Shown: positions 51,801 through 60,000 of the stretch, in pieces
Layout of the letters: the number at the start of each line of letters is the position of its first letter
Numbering within the stretch: position 1 is the first letter of the stretch
Assembly (NCBI RefSeq): GCF_964355755.1
Contig: NC_092676.1
Coordinates: 9,780,288 to 9,840,287 of the forward strand
Reading direction: 5' to 3'
DNA from: Antedon mediterranea
Taxonomy: Eukaryota; Echinodermata; Crinoidea; Comatulida; Antedonidae
DNA: 60,000 bases
The notes under the pieces: model-generated
What the model was told of the DNA's origin: nothing
What the model saw: only the letters and a program-made list of their open reading frames with translations
Database searches by the model: none
Program-made: the position numbers and the translations under genes

Positions 51801-54800
51801 AAATTTACATTGATATTAATACAAATTAAAAAAGAAAACATAATTTAAAATAATAAGCAATCAAAACAAAGTCATCTTACTTTTAGGCCATATAGGCCTA
51901 CTACTTAAAAAAAAGATAGACAATAGATAGTAAAAAGCTTAATTTCTGATATAGCCTACTGTTAAAAAATCAGGCCCAATTAAAGAGAATATTTTTTCCA
52001 TACACTATACAAGACATAATATGTCTTGTATAGTGTTATTATGCCATGTTATGAAAGCACTGTATTTATTTTCGAGACCAAACATTACTTCGCGAATCAC
52101 ATTTTCCATAAATCCGCGCCAAAATCTTCCAAAGCACAATGTAGGTCAGATTGTTGACCTTGAAATCTGAAGCAGAACATTAAAGCAAAAACACTTTACA
52201 TGTAACTACCGTCGTGGCATAACACATAACATAACTTTGCTTCTTCCGTTTCTATTAAAGAGTAGTAGGCCTACATTATTTGGAGTTGGCTCAAGGAAGG
52301 AAACTGAACGCAGTGACTAATGCAATGAGTTTACTTGAAAATCTCAATAGATGTATCGTTAGCCTCATGTGGCTTAGTACAATTTGCCAATCAAATCGCT
52401 TAGTTGCAATGACTGACACATTATGTCTTTCGTTTTAAAACATTCACTATTTCAGATGTTTACTTTTAGAAGAAATTGTTAAACTCTTGCCAAAACAGAA
52501 AGAGTACAACAAATTGTTACTAAAATAAAATAACATGAAATGTTCGCATTTTAATTGAAAGTGGACAGAAGTACTGTTTTTCCCACAAGAAAATGTCTGT
52601 CAAGAAACAGTAATTACTAAAGAAATTTATATAATTTGTATGTTAATACGTTTACTAACAGTGAAAAAAAAAATGTTTCGGTTTAAATGAGAGAGGAACG
52701 TTAAATTAAACATAAAAATATGTTTTTCCAATGTATGTAATATAATGTTGTACAGTACTTCATAATTCAGCTGCTGTTTTACATTTTGTGCAATAAAATA
52801 ATTGTATCATGTAAATGATTGATTAACCGACATACAGACTGACTAACTGACAGACATAACTGATTGATTAACAAGTTATCATAAAGACTTAACTGACTGA
52901 GTGAATGACTCGCAGACTAGCATACATGCTGACATGTCAGAGTAAACATAACTAGAAAAGTGATAATAAAATACCGACAGACAGACAGACATAAAATAAT
53001 GACTACTGAAATGTTGATAAACAACTGTTGATTGGTAAATGTCGAATATTACTTACTTTTTTATTAGAAATTAATATATTTTCATTTATATTTGTTATAA
53101 GGCATCTTGTGAACAACAGAATTAATCATGTAGATGAAAAGGCTTTTTCAACCTTGACACAACTTGAAGAATTGTAAGTTTTGTTCTATCATATTTTATT
53201 TCTATACTATATTACATTCCTGTGTTTTTTTATTTAGGTTTTACTTATTTTAAAGGAAAGAGTTAAACGCACTTTGGATCCACTCGATTCATTCACATTA
53301 TTCCATGTCTGCTATTACATTGATATCATTTCTTAATTTGGACTGCCAGGCCCACGGGCTACAGTAAAATAGTTTACGTTTGGCGTGCTTTCAAGCTGTT
53401 TGTATTGTTCTGGCTAAATAAATGAATGAATGAAAAAACTAAGATATCTAGAGAAGCACTGATAATCTGCTACTGCATTCAATCAGATTTGTCAGTAAGT
53501 TTCAAAAGTTAGACGTCATGCCAGCAATATAGTTTGGAACAAAATTTAGTTTTATAAAAAAGTTTATTTTACTGACACGACATGAACAATGTCTCAAACA
53601 GCGTCCCGTACTTTAAAGGACTTTCAACTAATAGTGTGCAACTTTCTAAAATTGTGTATGTTATATTAGTTGTAGGACGCAGAATCTTCTGCTAAATCAT
53701 TTTATTCATTGTTAACAATAACTAACAAACATTTCTTTTAGACTTCTGTCTGGAAACAACTTGAAAGCTGTTCCAATTGATGCTTTGAACTCTGGACCAC
53801 GTTCCTTAATACACCTGTAAGTGTTTCTGTTCGATATCTATTGAAAATATAAGGCCAAAAACTAAAACACGAAACAACGGTGTCTGTATCTGATTTTAAG
53901 CAAACGTATTAACCAAAACGATAAAGTAAAACAACCAATCAAGGAGAGTACTTTTAGTCTATTTCATAACACATCTGGAAGTATCCTTCTTGTTATTTTA
54001 TTGGTTAATTACGTATCACGTACCGTCTATTAACGGTGATATTGAACGTTTAGGTTCTTGTCAACATTGTGGGAGAATGTTTATGCCACGAGAGGCAGTA
54101 ACTGTTCGGCCTCACCTAACTGAAATAGAACTCATTATCAGTCTATGTACGTTTATACCAATTAAATATCAATATTATAACACTATTTAATATTGTGAGA
54201 TTAGTTGTACTTTTAAAGCAAAAAAAAAAAAGTTCTGGAAACGACCATCGATACAAACTTCACTAATGCACCTGCGAATGACGGTTTCCTTATTGTCATA
54301 ATTTCCAGATTTATTATCCAAAATAGAGCTACTGCCATCAATCAGACTTGTCAATAAGTTTCAAAAGTTGAGCGTTGAATCAATAAAACGGGGTACCGTT
54401 GGAACAAACATTTTATCAAAAAAGTTTCTTCTGTCACAAAATAAAGAATATCTTGGCGTCACATAAAAGATGTTAAACTAATCTTTACTTTTTAAATCTA
54501 TCTCGCATTTTGATTTTGTCATAATAAATGTTTTTGAATATTCTTTCATATATTTTCATTATTTGTACAGGTGTCTGAGTGACAATCACATCACTAACTT
54601 GCCGGCCAACTCATTCAGAAACATATCGAAACTAAGAACACTCTGCATTGGAGGAAATCCTTTGACTAAGGTACCCGAAGAGGCACTGAGCACCTGTCGA
54701 CAATTAGAAAAACTTGATCTGTCCAGGAACAGTATTACTGAAATCCAAGACAAGGCATTCCGTAAACTGTCAAGATTGGAATCACTGTAAGAAACTAATA

Positions 54801-57800
54801 AATCGACCAAAAATCCCGTTAAATAAAGATCGAGAATGAATGTATACATAAAGTTGATGATCAAAGTTCGAGCGTGTTTCTCGATTGTTGTGTTAATTAT
54901 GTTGTTTCCAATTCTCCCGTCCACATTCCGAACAGAAACGTCGTTAAAGTTATATTTTGTAAACCTAGCCTAACCTGATCGATAGTAAATTAAATATTTT
55001 CCAAAATAACAAAAGAATTGCCAAAAACACACATTTATCATTAAAGATATCGTCCTCCTGATTTTGTTTTGTTTTGAGTACCGTATGCTATTCTGACACC
55101 TGTCATATAAAAGTTATTTACTTTGACCAAAAAGGGGATAAGCTAAAATTATTTACTTGAAAAAACTGTATTTTACAAATAGTCAAATTGGCTGTCAGTC
55201 AATAGGTTTTTGATTGAATCTAACTTTATATTGTCATTTTATAAGTGAAAAAATAATTTTGTTGGTGTTTTTTGATGGTGAATTAATTTTCCAGTTTAGT
55301 TCGGGATTACGTGACTCTAAATAAACTTCACCCATGATTGATTTAACATTTTTAGATTACTGATTTCATGAACAAAACTATTATTATTATTATCGTAATG
55401 TAAATGTTCTATTAATTGAAGGCTGGTAATTAGTTATATATATATATTTTTTCAGACGTCTGGAATTTTGTGAAATCAGTACGATTGGCCAGAAGGCGTT
55501 TAATGGAATGGATAACCTAGCACAGCTGTAAGTAGACCTACTATCTAGGCCTACTATCTTAAACAAGAAATATTTCTTACATAAAAACGCCGCTCGACTT
55601 CTTTACGTAACCGTTTTCATTAAATTATGCTTATATTTAAATTTATATTCTATTTATTAATTTAAAAAATACTGATTTATTATCAATTTATTTTTGTTTA
55701 AAAATCAGTAGTAAACATTGTATGTAACGTAAATATAGTCTGACATGAACAAAGTCCGTGGCCTACTGTACAGAACAAAAGTATATTCCGGGGTAGGATT
55801 TACATTTCAGTAAACACAATTTTCCAGCCTACAAACGTACTCACTGTGAATGAATGATTCTATATTTGTTAAAGGGCTTCTAAGAACGGGTCTTAATTCC
55901 TCCTAGAAGAGCACCTTGCAGCACCCTTTATATCTGCTATTTGCTTGAAAATTGATTCAATTATCGCTACAAAAAGGCTGGTGTTTCAACACAACAACAA
56001 TTTCCTTTACTAGTAATTAAGACATACATTATTAAATCATACTTTAATTTTCATATAGGTATTTAAAGAAAAACCGTCTGGCCGATGTCCCGGCAGCATT
56101 ACAATCATTAGAAAAATTATCGTGGTTGTAAGTATTGCTTTTTTGTTATATTACTTTCATGGTCACAAGTTCTTTCAAGGTTCACTGGACAACGGCTTTT
56201 TGATCTTCTCCACCAAAGAGTATAAATAACTCCATGAAAGAATGTGATTTCTATTAACAAAGAATCCATCTATTTCATCAAGTATTTCATGTCGTATTTT
56301 CAACGCTAGAGCTACAAACTCCCTCTGAAAACGTTCCAATTGGCATCCAGTCATGTCATGCACTCTTGTAGGCCTACTGCATACACCATGTATGAGCGTA
56401 TATCATATGCAACGTAGGCTTATTATTATATACAGTACATTGCAAATCATTACCGTATTCCTAAAATATACGTAGATTGGATTATATATTGAAATAGTCC
56501 ATCTTCTGTCGTCTCATTTGGCTATCTTTTTCATCAACGTTCTTTCTAACGGACGCATAGATTATACTGACGTCATTAAATAAAAAGTGGCCTAAGCCCC
56601 ATTCCCTACGTTTTTTAGATCTAATTTAAGATCACAAACTATATTTAATGTAAAAATAATACTATATGGTCCTATTGTGATAACTTTTTTCGTCTTTAAA
56701 CGGTTAAAAATGTGAAAAATAAATCGATTCTAATAATTATAGCGGCCCGCTATAAATCCCAAAATGCATTGCGCGCGGATTGATATTTTTGTTTTTCACC
56801 TGTAATTCGCCCACTTTTCGATCGATCGTGAAGCCAAAACAAATGGAAGACTCCTAACTTTTCAGCGAAAATACCGGGTTTTCCCCAATTTGTATCAACG
56901 GAGTCTGGCAAAAATAGAAAGACAATTAATGCAGCAACTATACAACGTCAGGCTAGGTATATAGCTAGCGTACGATGTTCGTACGTTATCGATGTTTACC
57001 AGCTAGGCCTACAAAACTAAGCCTAGCTAGGCTAGGCCTAAGACCGTCCACGAGAGGTCGATCGCCGCGAGCTACTTAGGTAGTGCATTGTTTCTCACTT
57101 TTTATCATAATTTACCATAAAACGTACATTTAAGACAAGGAATGACATGGTTTAATGTTTTTAAAGTGATATATATGTATTATTTTCCAAAAAACGTCCA
57201 AAATTGCAGGGAAGGGGTCTTTAAGGAACAATTTCCTTTCAAGTCTGTTTCGTTGTAACGTATCAAATTTATCGATTGAAATTCTGCCTTTTCTGATTAA
57301 ATGACTACAAACACCAAACATGTCAGGTATTACAAGACATACTGATAGAATAGAAAAATAAATATTATATATTTTTTTAATAATTTAAGTTTGTTGTAAG
57401 CCAGAGACTCCAGTTCAGGTGGCCTCCTCAAAATGTTTGACCCCTGTGGCTGATTAACTTGAATACTGTGGAGAATGTGGTTCAGAATTCAATATCAGGA
57501 TACCATAAAGTTAAACCAAGGACCCGCTAAAAGTCCTTGAATAAAAATAGAAATATGATAAGAAAACAACATGTGCAAGAAATAAAACAGAAGTTTGGCG
57601 AACTTTAGGCATATGTTCATTGTATATTTTATACAAGCTTATTACTTATGAAAACAAAGATTTATATTCGAGGAAATCTCATCTCTTTCTAAATTTAACG
57701 TCTAGTGGTTTAAACAAAATTGGATCCATCCTTTAATTATTATTTTCAATAAAATGTGATTTGATCTGATTGTTATTTTTGAATGTACTTTTAGATAGGT

Positions 57801-59583
57801 AAAATAAAAATAGTATAGGACCAATACTAATTCATAGCTATTAGATCGTATTTAAAATAAATATAGGGAGTATTATTACAGTCTGTTTAGGGTATAAAAA
57901 CGCAGGTTTTTGTTGTAACGTAAAACACCCATGGTTTTCAGTGGTGTTGGTATGTATAAAACGCGTAGACCTATGGAAGAGAAAACATTTTAGTTGATTT
58001 GTATTAGTAAAGTTTGTATTATAAATGTTCAGAAATCCATAAGAGTTATTTAAAAATTAATATTTTAAAATCTGATCGGACAATCAGTACCGTATGCATG
58101 CGTTTGGCAGAGCACTTGAGAAAGTGAACAAACGATGGATTATTCCAAAATAGTCGCTAGTCATTGGTCATCTTGCGTTACGTCCACGTCATTACTTTGC
58201 GTTCTAGTGGAAACCAAGCTTTATGTAATATTATAACTGTTGTGACAATCACTGTGGATAAACTTTTACATTTTCCATTCTTCAAAACTTATTCGTTATT
58301 TGTTTATACATAGTAATAGTATTATATTAGTATTCCATTTCAATAAATAAGCCTATCTTCTTTCTTGTCTCTTTTCTGTGTCTGTGCTTGTTTTTACAAA
58401 TTAATTGTTCCTCATTTAATTTTACAATGATTTAAATATGGAATTCATACATGAAACTAAATAAATTAAAACACACTATACGGTATAGTATACAAAATAA
58501 CTTTTAGTATGGTTTTTGACAATTTTATTTATCTATTATATTTCAGAGATCTGTCGCATAATCACATACAATATATTCCTGATGGTGCGTTTATGCACAA
58601 CACGAACCTGGCAAAGATTGTTCTAGACGGCAATGACATAATCCTCGTTGGCAATGGAGCATTCATAAACTTATCCAAGTTAACTGTGTTGTGAGTATAG
58701 AAGAATAAAATCCTTCAAACTCCATGTTTTACAAATTATATCATACTATAATGTACAATTCTCCAACACTTGTGCACTGAAGGCTTTCAACACGATGCAT
58801 ACAAATTACAATCACATTATACACTCTTGTTGAAAATCAAGAAAAAATGATTTTAGAGACTTTTAATTGATTAGTTTTGTTTTGAATGAATTGTTAAGTT
58901 CTTTTTTTTACCCGATTCTTGGTGCTTTATCTCCAATAATGGTATGCTCTGGTATAGGCATAGGTATATTTGGTAATACAGCATGCCATTTGTATTCCAT
59001 GTGTGCCCAGTACGGTATCGTGAGGTGTAGGTTAAGGGTTAGGTTATGATATACTGCACAAGGAGATACATGCAAAACATATATTACCAAAATATTCCAA
59101 CAGCATCGAGGCCTTATAACTACATCACTCATGGTGCGCAAACGCAGCCATAATTGACCGGCACATGGACTTGTCTCTCTTGTAGACACTACTAAATAAA
59201 TACTGTTTGAAATAAATGTTTTCAGTTGAATTTGACAAATGATTATACTATACAGTCGTTTAGAGAATATTTTTTTTTCTTTTTATCTCAGATAAACACA
59301 AATTAAGTTACAATATAATATTAATAGCAAAATAGAATTGTATTGACGAATAAAAAAAAAATAATTTAATTTTTTTTAGTTTTATAAATTTGTCATCTCA
59401 GATAAACGAAAATTAATAATATAATAACTAGGCGAGATTAAAATGCCCGCATGACCTTTTCAAATTTAATAATTGAATAGATGCTAAATGCGATATTTGC
59501 TTATTTATTTTCAGGAAACTATCAAGAGCTACAAAGATGCACATGTTTCCTAATTTGAACGGAACTTACAATCTACAGACGAT
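27629..59583 (+). CDS. Type B leucine-rich-repeat GPCR (LGR4/5/6 or bursicon-receptor class), 5' part, nine exons
   Basis: Coding exons are 27629-27834, 47991-48062, 53102-53173, 53742-53816, 54571-54786, 55456-55527, 56059-56127, 58547-58690 and 59515-59583, giving 331 residues and two bases of the next codon. All introns are phase 2. Residues 1-22 are a signal peptide; residues 26-50 hold the N-terminal cap cysteines (C26, C33, CCC at 37-39, C50). Then ten leucine-rich repeats follow one after another, and the start of an eleventh contains MFPNLNGT. Vertebrate LGR4/5/6 have the same order: the 23-residue repeat is in the same place, and FPxLxGT follows the same repeat. Such receptors bind R-spondins (vertebrates) or bursicon (arthropods; also proposed for echinoderms) at the cell surface. 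The rest of the ectodomain and the seven helices are outside the window. Which subclass it belongs to cannot be told from this part. Confidence 0.9.
30153..30175. repeat. 23-base palindrome
   Basis: TAGTGG-T-GTAT-C-ATAC-G-CCACTA folds on itself with one T-G pair. It follows CCATGGTC in a context like a worn SINE head, but no B box is visible. Confidence 0.7.
31424..31445. repeat. (ATC)n microsatellite
   Basis: About seven perfect trinucleotide copies, followed by an A run. Confidence 0.9.
31981..32052. other. Potential three-way junction structure
   Basis: An outer 15-position stem (31981-31995 with 32038-32052) has twelve Watson-Crick pairs, one G-T pair and two mismatches. It encloses one hairpin, CACCAC-loop-GTGGTG (31995-32012). 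A second hairpin, CCAACC-loop-GGTTGG (32021-32039), overlaps the outer stem's right strand by two bases. The segment is much more GC-rich than its surroundings. Whether it is transcribed, or is just an old inverted repeat, is unknown. Confidence 0.4.
33256..33280. repeat. 25-base perfect palindrome
   Basis: AACATTCTTTTT, a central G, then AAAAAGAATGTT. Confidence 0.9.
33518..33525. promoter_or_regulatory. CRE-like site TGACGTCA
   Basis: This full palindromic CREB/ATF consensus lies in a GC-richer part of LGR intron 1. The same 8-mer occurs at 16066, 21615 and 56568. Function is not shown. Confidence 0.3.
34950..35035 (-). mobile_element. tRNA-derived SINE head
   Basis: On the - strand an A-box-like CCAGTGGATAGGA is followed by CAGAAGGTTCC and the B-box GAGTTCGAATCTCG, then GGGGTGACTTTTTC. 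The 5' and 3' acceptor strands do not pair, so it is a SINE or dead tRNA copy rather than a tRNA gene. Confidence 0.6.
41926..42065 (+). mobile_element. GC-rich SINE-like insertion
   Basis: It opens with a hairpin GTTTGTGCGGG...CCCCCACAAAC. It then has GGAGTCTGGCCCAAACGC and GGGCACCACGGCCG, and ends in CCTTACCTTTTAAATAAA. Its GC content is far above the neighbourhood, as in a recent insertion. The family is not identified. Confidence 0.35.
45738..46300. repeat. Diverged tandem duplication, two copies
   Basis: Copy 1 (about 45738-45930) and copy 2 (about 46102-46260) share the same order: GAATT..TG(T/C)GCACA, TTCTT..TCTCCC, CCTAAGG, TTCGTGTC, CGAACGGCGCT or CAAACGACGCT, TGTC, GTAACCCC or ATAACCCC. 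The spacing is 364 bases. A - strand frame of 89 codons crosses copy 1 only and is not conserved in copy 2. Confidence 0.55.
47991..48062 (+). CDS. LGR exon 2: LRR 1
   Basis: 72 nt, acceptor ATTTTTTTAG, donor GTAAGT. It codes YMNDNLFTTVNRDAFLNLTD and LKVL, one repeat of 24 residues with an NLT sequon. Confidence 0.9.
50923..51103. mobile_element. Palindromic MITE, CCCACTAG family, full copy
   Basis: AAGCGTGGTTCCCACTAG at the left and CTAGTGGGAACCAAGCTT at the right. The arms continue with ACGCAA blocks, and the centre has CCAATCACAAGCG/CGCTTGTGATTG. It lies in LGR intron 2. Half copies occur at 14650 and 58159. Confidence 0.75.
52002..52036. repeat. 35-base perfect palindrome
   Basis: Arms of 17 bases (ACACTATACAAGACATA and its reverse complement) around a single A at 52019. 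Confidence 0.95.
52816..52985. repeat. Degenerate GACT/GACA/GATT tetranucleotide tract
   Basis: Four-base periodicity runs through GATTGATTAAC, GACTGACTAACTGACAGAC and CTGACTGAGTGAATGACT, and ends in a clean GACAGACAGACAGAC near 52976. It looks like an old, mutated microsatellite. Confidence 0.65.
53102..53173 (+). CDS. LGR exon 3: LRR 2
   Basis: 72 nt, acceptor TTGTTATAAG (weak pyrimidine tract just before the AG), donor GTAAGT. It codes HLVNNRINHVDEKAFSTLTQ and LEEL. Confidence 0.88.
53468..53600 (+). repeat. Intronic duplicate, copy in LGR intron 3
   Basis: GCTACTGC, CAATCAGA, TTGTCA, TAAGTTTCAAAAGTT and later GGAACAAA and AAAAAAGTTT occur in the same order at 54328-54440 in intron 4. 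The offset is about 860 bases, and exon 4 lies between the copies. Confidence 0.7.
53742..53816 (+). CDS. LGR exon 4: LRR 3
   Basis: 75 nt, acceptor TTTCTTTTAG, donor GTAAGT. It codes a 25-residue repeat starting LLSGNNLKAVPIDAL; one codon longer than its neighbours (SGPRSLIHL). Confidence 0.9.
54328..54440 (+). repeat. Intronic duplicate, copy in LGR intron 4
   Basis: Partner of 53468-53600. Each copy ends roughly 100-150 bases before the next LRR exon, as expected either for a duplicated intron-plus-exon block or for two inserts of one element. Confidence 0.7.
54571..54786 (+). CDS. LGR exon 5: LRR 4-6 in one exon
   Basis: 216 nt, exactly three 72-nt modules, acceptor ATTTGTACAG, donor GTAAGA. 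The repeats start CLSDNHITNLP, CIGGNPLTKVP and DLSRNSITEIQ. RNIS is a sequon. A long - strand frame across this exon (54586-54924) is a shadow. Confidence 0.93.
55041..55280. mobile_element. Diverged MITE copy, TTAAAGATGTATTGTCCC family
   Basis: TTAAAGATATCGTCCTCCTG, then TTTGACCAAAAAGGGGAT, then ATAAGTGAAAAAATAATTT follow the order of copy A (17408). The right end is not found. It lies in LGR intron 5. Confidence 0.5.
55456..55527 (+). CDS. LGR exon 6: LRR 7
   Basis: 72 nt, acceptor TTTTTTCAG, donor GTAAGT. It codes RLEFCEISTIGQKAFNGMDN and LAQL. A cysteine stands where an asparagine is usual in the LxxN position. Confidence 0.9.
56059..56127 (+). CDS. LGR exon 7: LRR 8
   Basis: 69 nt, acceptor TTTCATATAG, donor GTAAGT. 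It codes YLKKNRLADVPAALQSLEKL and SWL. The 23-residue length is also found at this position in vertebrate LGR4/5/6, which supports the register. Confidence 0.9.
56175..56363 (-). other. Short antisense open frame in LGR intron 7
   Basis: A 62-codon frame starts MHDMTGCQLERFQREF and has a balanced composition. I recognise no domain and see no promoter or splice context. It is noted only because its composition is more protein-like than that of the surrounding frames. Confidence 0.12.
56735..57235. promoter_or_regulatory. CpG-rich island with a ZNF143/Staf-like motif
   Basis: AATCCCAAAATGCATTGCGC (from 56755) is close to the ZNF143/Staf consensus, CCCA-n-AATGCA-n-n-GCG, found in many housekeeping and snRNA promoters. 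CpG-rich words follow: TTCGATCGATCG, GCGTACGATGTTCGTACG, GGTCGATCGCCGCGAG. The neighbours are CpG-poor. It may be a promoter inside LGR intron 7, or a transposon: the right part (GGGAAGGGGTCTTTAA near 57210) looks like a repeat end. The - strand frame 57130-57321 lies over it and is not recognised. Confidence 0.35.
58159..58222. mobile_element. Right-half fragment of the CCCACTAG MITE
   Basis: CTTGCGTTACGTCCACG and TTCTAGTGGAAACCAAGCTT match the right half of 50923-51103. It lies in LGR intron 7. Confidence 0.6.
58547..58690 (+). CDS. LGR exon 8: LRR 9-10
   Basis: 144 nt, two modules, acceptor ATATTTCAG, donor GTGAGT. The repeats start DLSHNHIQYIPDGAF and VLDGNDIILVGNGAF. Confidence 0.92.
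59515..59583 (+). CDS. LGR exon 9: start of LRR 11
   Basis: 69 nt, acceptor TTATTTTCAG, donor GTAAGT. It codes KLSRATKMHMFPNLNGTYNL then QT and two bases of the next codon. F-P-x-L-x-G-T is a signature of this position in type B LGRs. NGT is a sequon. The gene runs on past the window. Confidence 0.9.
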
Positions 59584-59701
59584 GTAAGTTGTCTGCGAGC
59601 TAAATCCGACCAACTTGCGTTTTAAGCATTTTAACGTCGTTTGACGTAACAAGTGTGACGTAACAAGTGTATTTTATTCATCTGATGATTGTTTACTGTT
59701 C

Positions 59702-59850
59702 TAAAGCTCTGTCTACACTATCAAACTAGTTTGACAAAAAAAGTGTGATTTGCCCAAATATGGTAGTAATATGAAGTCATCGTGTCCATTATGGACATTT
59801 CATATTTTTGTTGTCACGTAAACTTGGATAGTGTAGACTCTTTTTAAAAG
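59702..59850. mobile_element. MITE, ACACTATCAAACTAG family, copy 2
   Basis: TAAAGCTCTGTCTACACTAT at the left and GGATAGTGTAGACTCTTTTT at the right, with the centre GTCCATTATGGAC. The copy at 26873 shares the ends and the middle (AAAGTGTGAT, TGCCCAAATA). It lies after LGR exon 9. Confidence 0.75.
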
Positions 59851-60000
59851 AAAAGTTCAAATATAGATTTTCACTGAAAATGTATATAATGTCATTAAGT
59901 AAAAATATGTTATTTAAGTAGAATTATATCCATCCAAAGGCAAATTAAAACAAATAAAAAAAAAGTAATTAAATAAGCAAAGAGCTAAATTACATTGCAT

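Noticed and set aside
54586-54924. 112-codon - strand open frame, the longest in the window
   Set aside because: It is the shadow of LGR exon 5 on the opposite strand.
1-60000. CRISPR arrays, rRNA genes, operons or bacterial features
   Set aside because: None seen. The interrupted genes, GT-AG introns and SINEs show eukaryotic DNA, and the tandem repeats lack CRISPR spacing.

Overview
This is an AT-rich animal genomic window. Its genes are split by GT-AG introns, it has large intergenic and intronic spaces, and it is full of small transposons. Two protein-coding genes can be read, both on the + strand. The dense tRNA-derived SINEs, the many short foldback elements and a strong excess of the palindrome TAGGCCTA suggest a marine deuterostome invertebrate, most likely an echinoderm. 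That taxonomic call is inference from impression, not from a search.

Layout. 1-3805: a large inverted-repeat element with ~656 bp arms that are nearly identical; inside is a possible relic transposase exon on the - strand. 3806-5369: non-coding, with a GGCCTA-rich patch and a SINE. 5370-13319: a six-exon gene for a DRAM/Frag1/Sfk1-family six-pass membrane protein (270 residues, complete coding sequence). Its introns hold a hammerhead ribozyme core, a SINE, a TACTAG microsatellite, a degenerate ~20 bp repeat array ending in a long hairpin, a non-LTR retrotransposon tail and several MITEs. 13320-27628: about 14 kb of intergenic DNA with MITEs, a 32-bp tandem repeat, a TAGGA microsatellite and SINEs, and no convincing gene. 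27629-59583 and beyond: the 5' part of a leucine-rich-repeat GPCR gene of type B (LGR4/5/6 or bursicon-receptor class). It has a signal-peptide/LRRNT exon, a ~20 kb first intron, then eight exons coding leucine-rich repeats. The hinge and seven-helix domain lie past the right edge.

How the genes relate. The two genes have no known shared pathway. DRAM proteins act on lysosomes and autophagy; type B LGRs are cell-surface receptors for R-spondin-like or cystine-knot ligands. Every LGR intron is phase 2 and most LRR exons are 72 nt or a multiple of 72 (three are 69 or 75 nt), so each exon is a repeat module.

I found no wholly new system. The items most worth a second look are the hammerhead core inside a diverged ~270 bp direct-repeat unit, the long inverted-repeat element with its possible ISXO2/Merlin-like exon, the repeat array that ends in a 63-nt hairpin, the CpG-rich promoter-like island with a ZNF143/Staf-like motif in LGR intron 7, and the duplicated intron sequence on both sides of an LRR exon.
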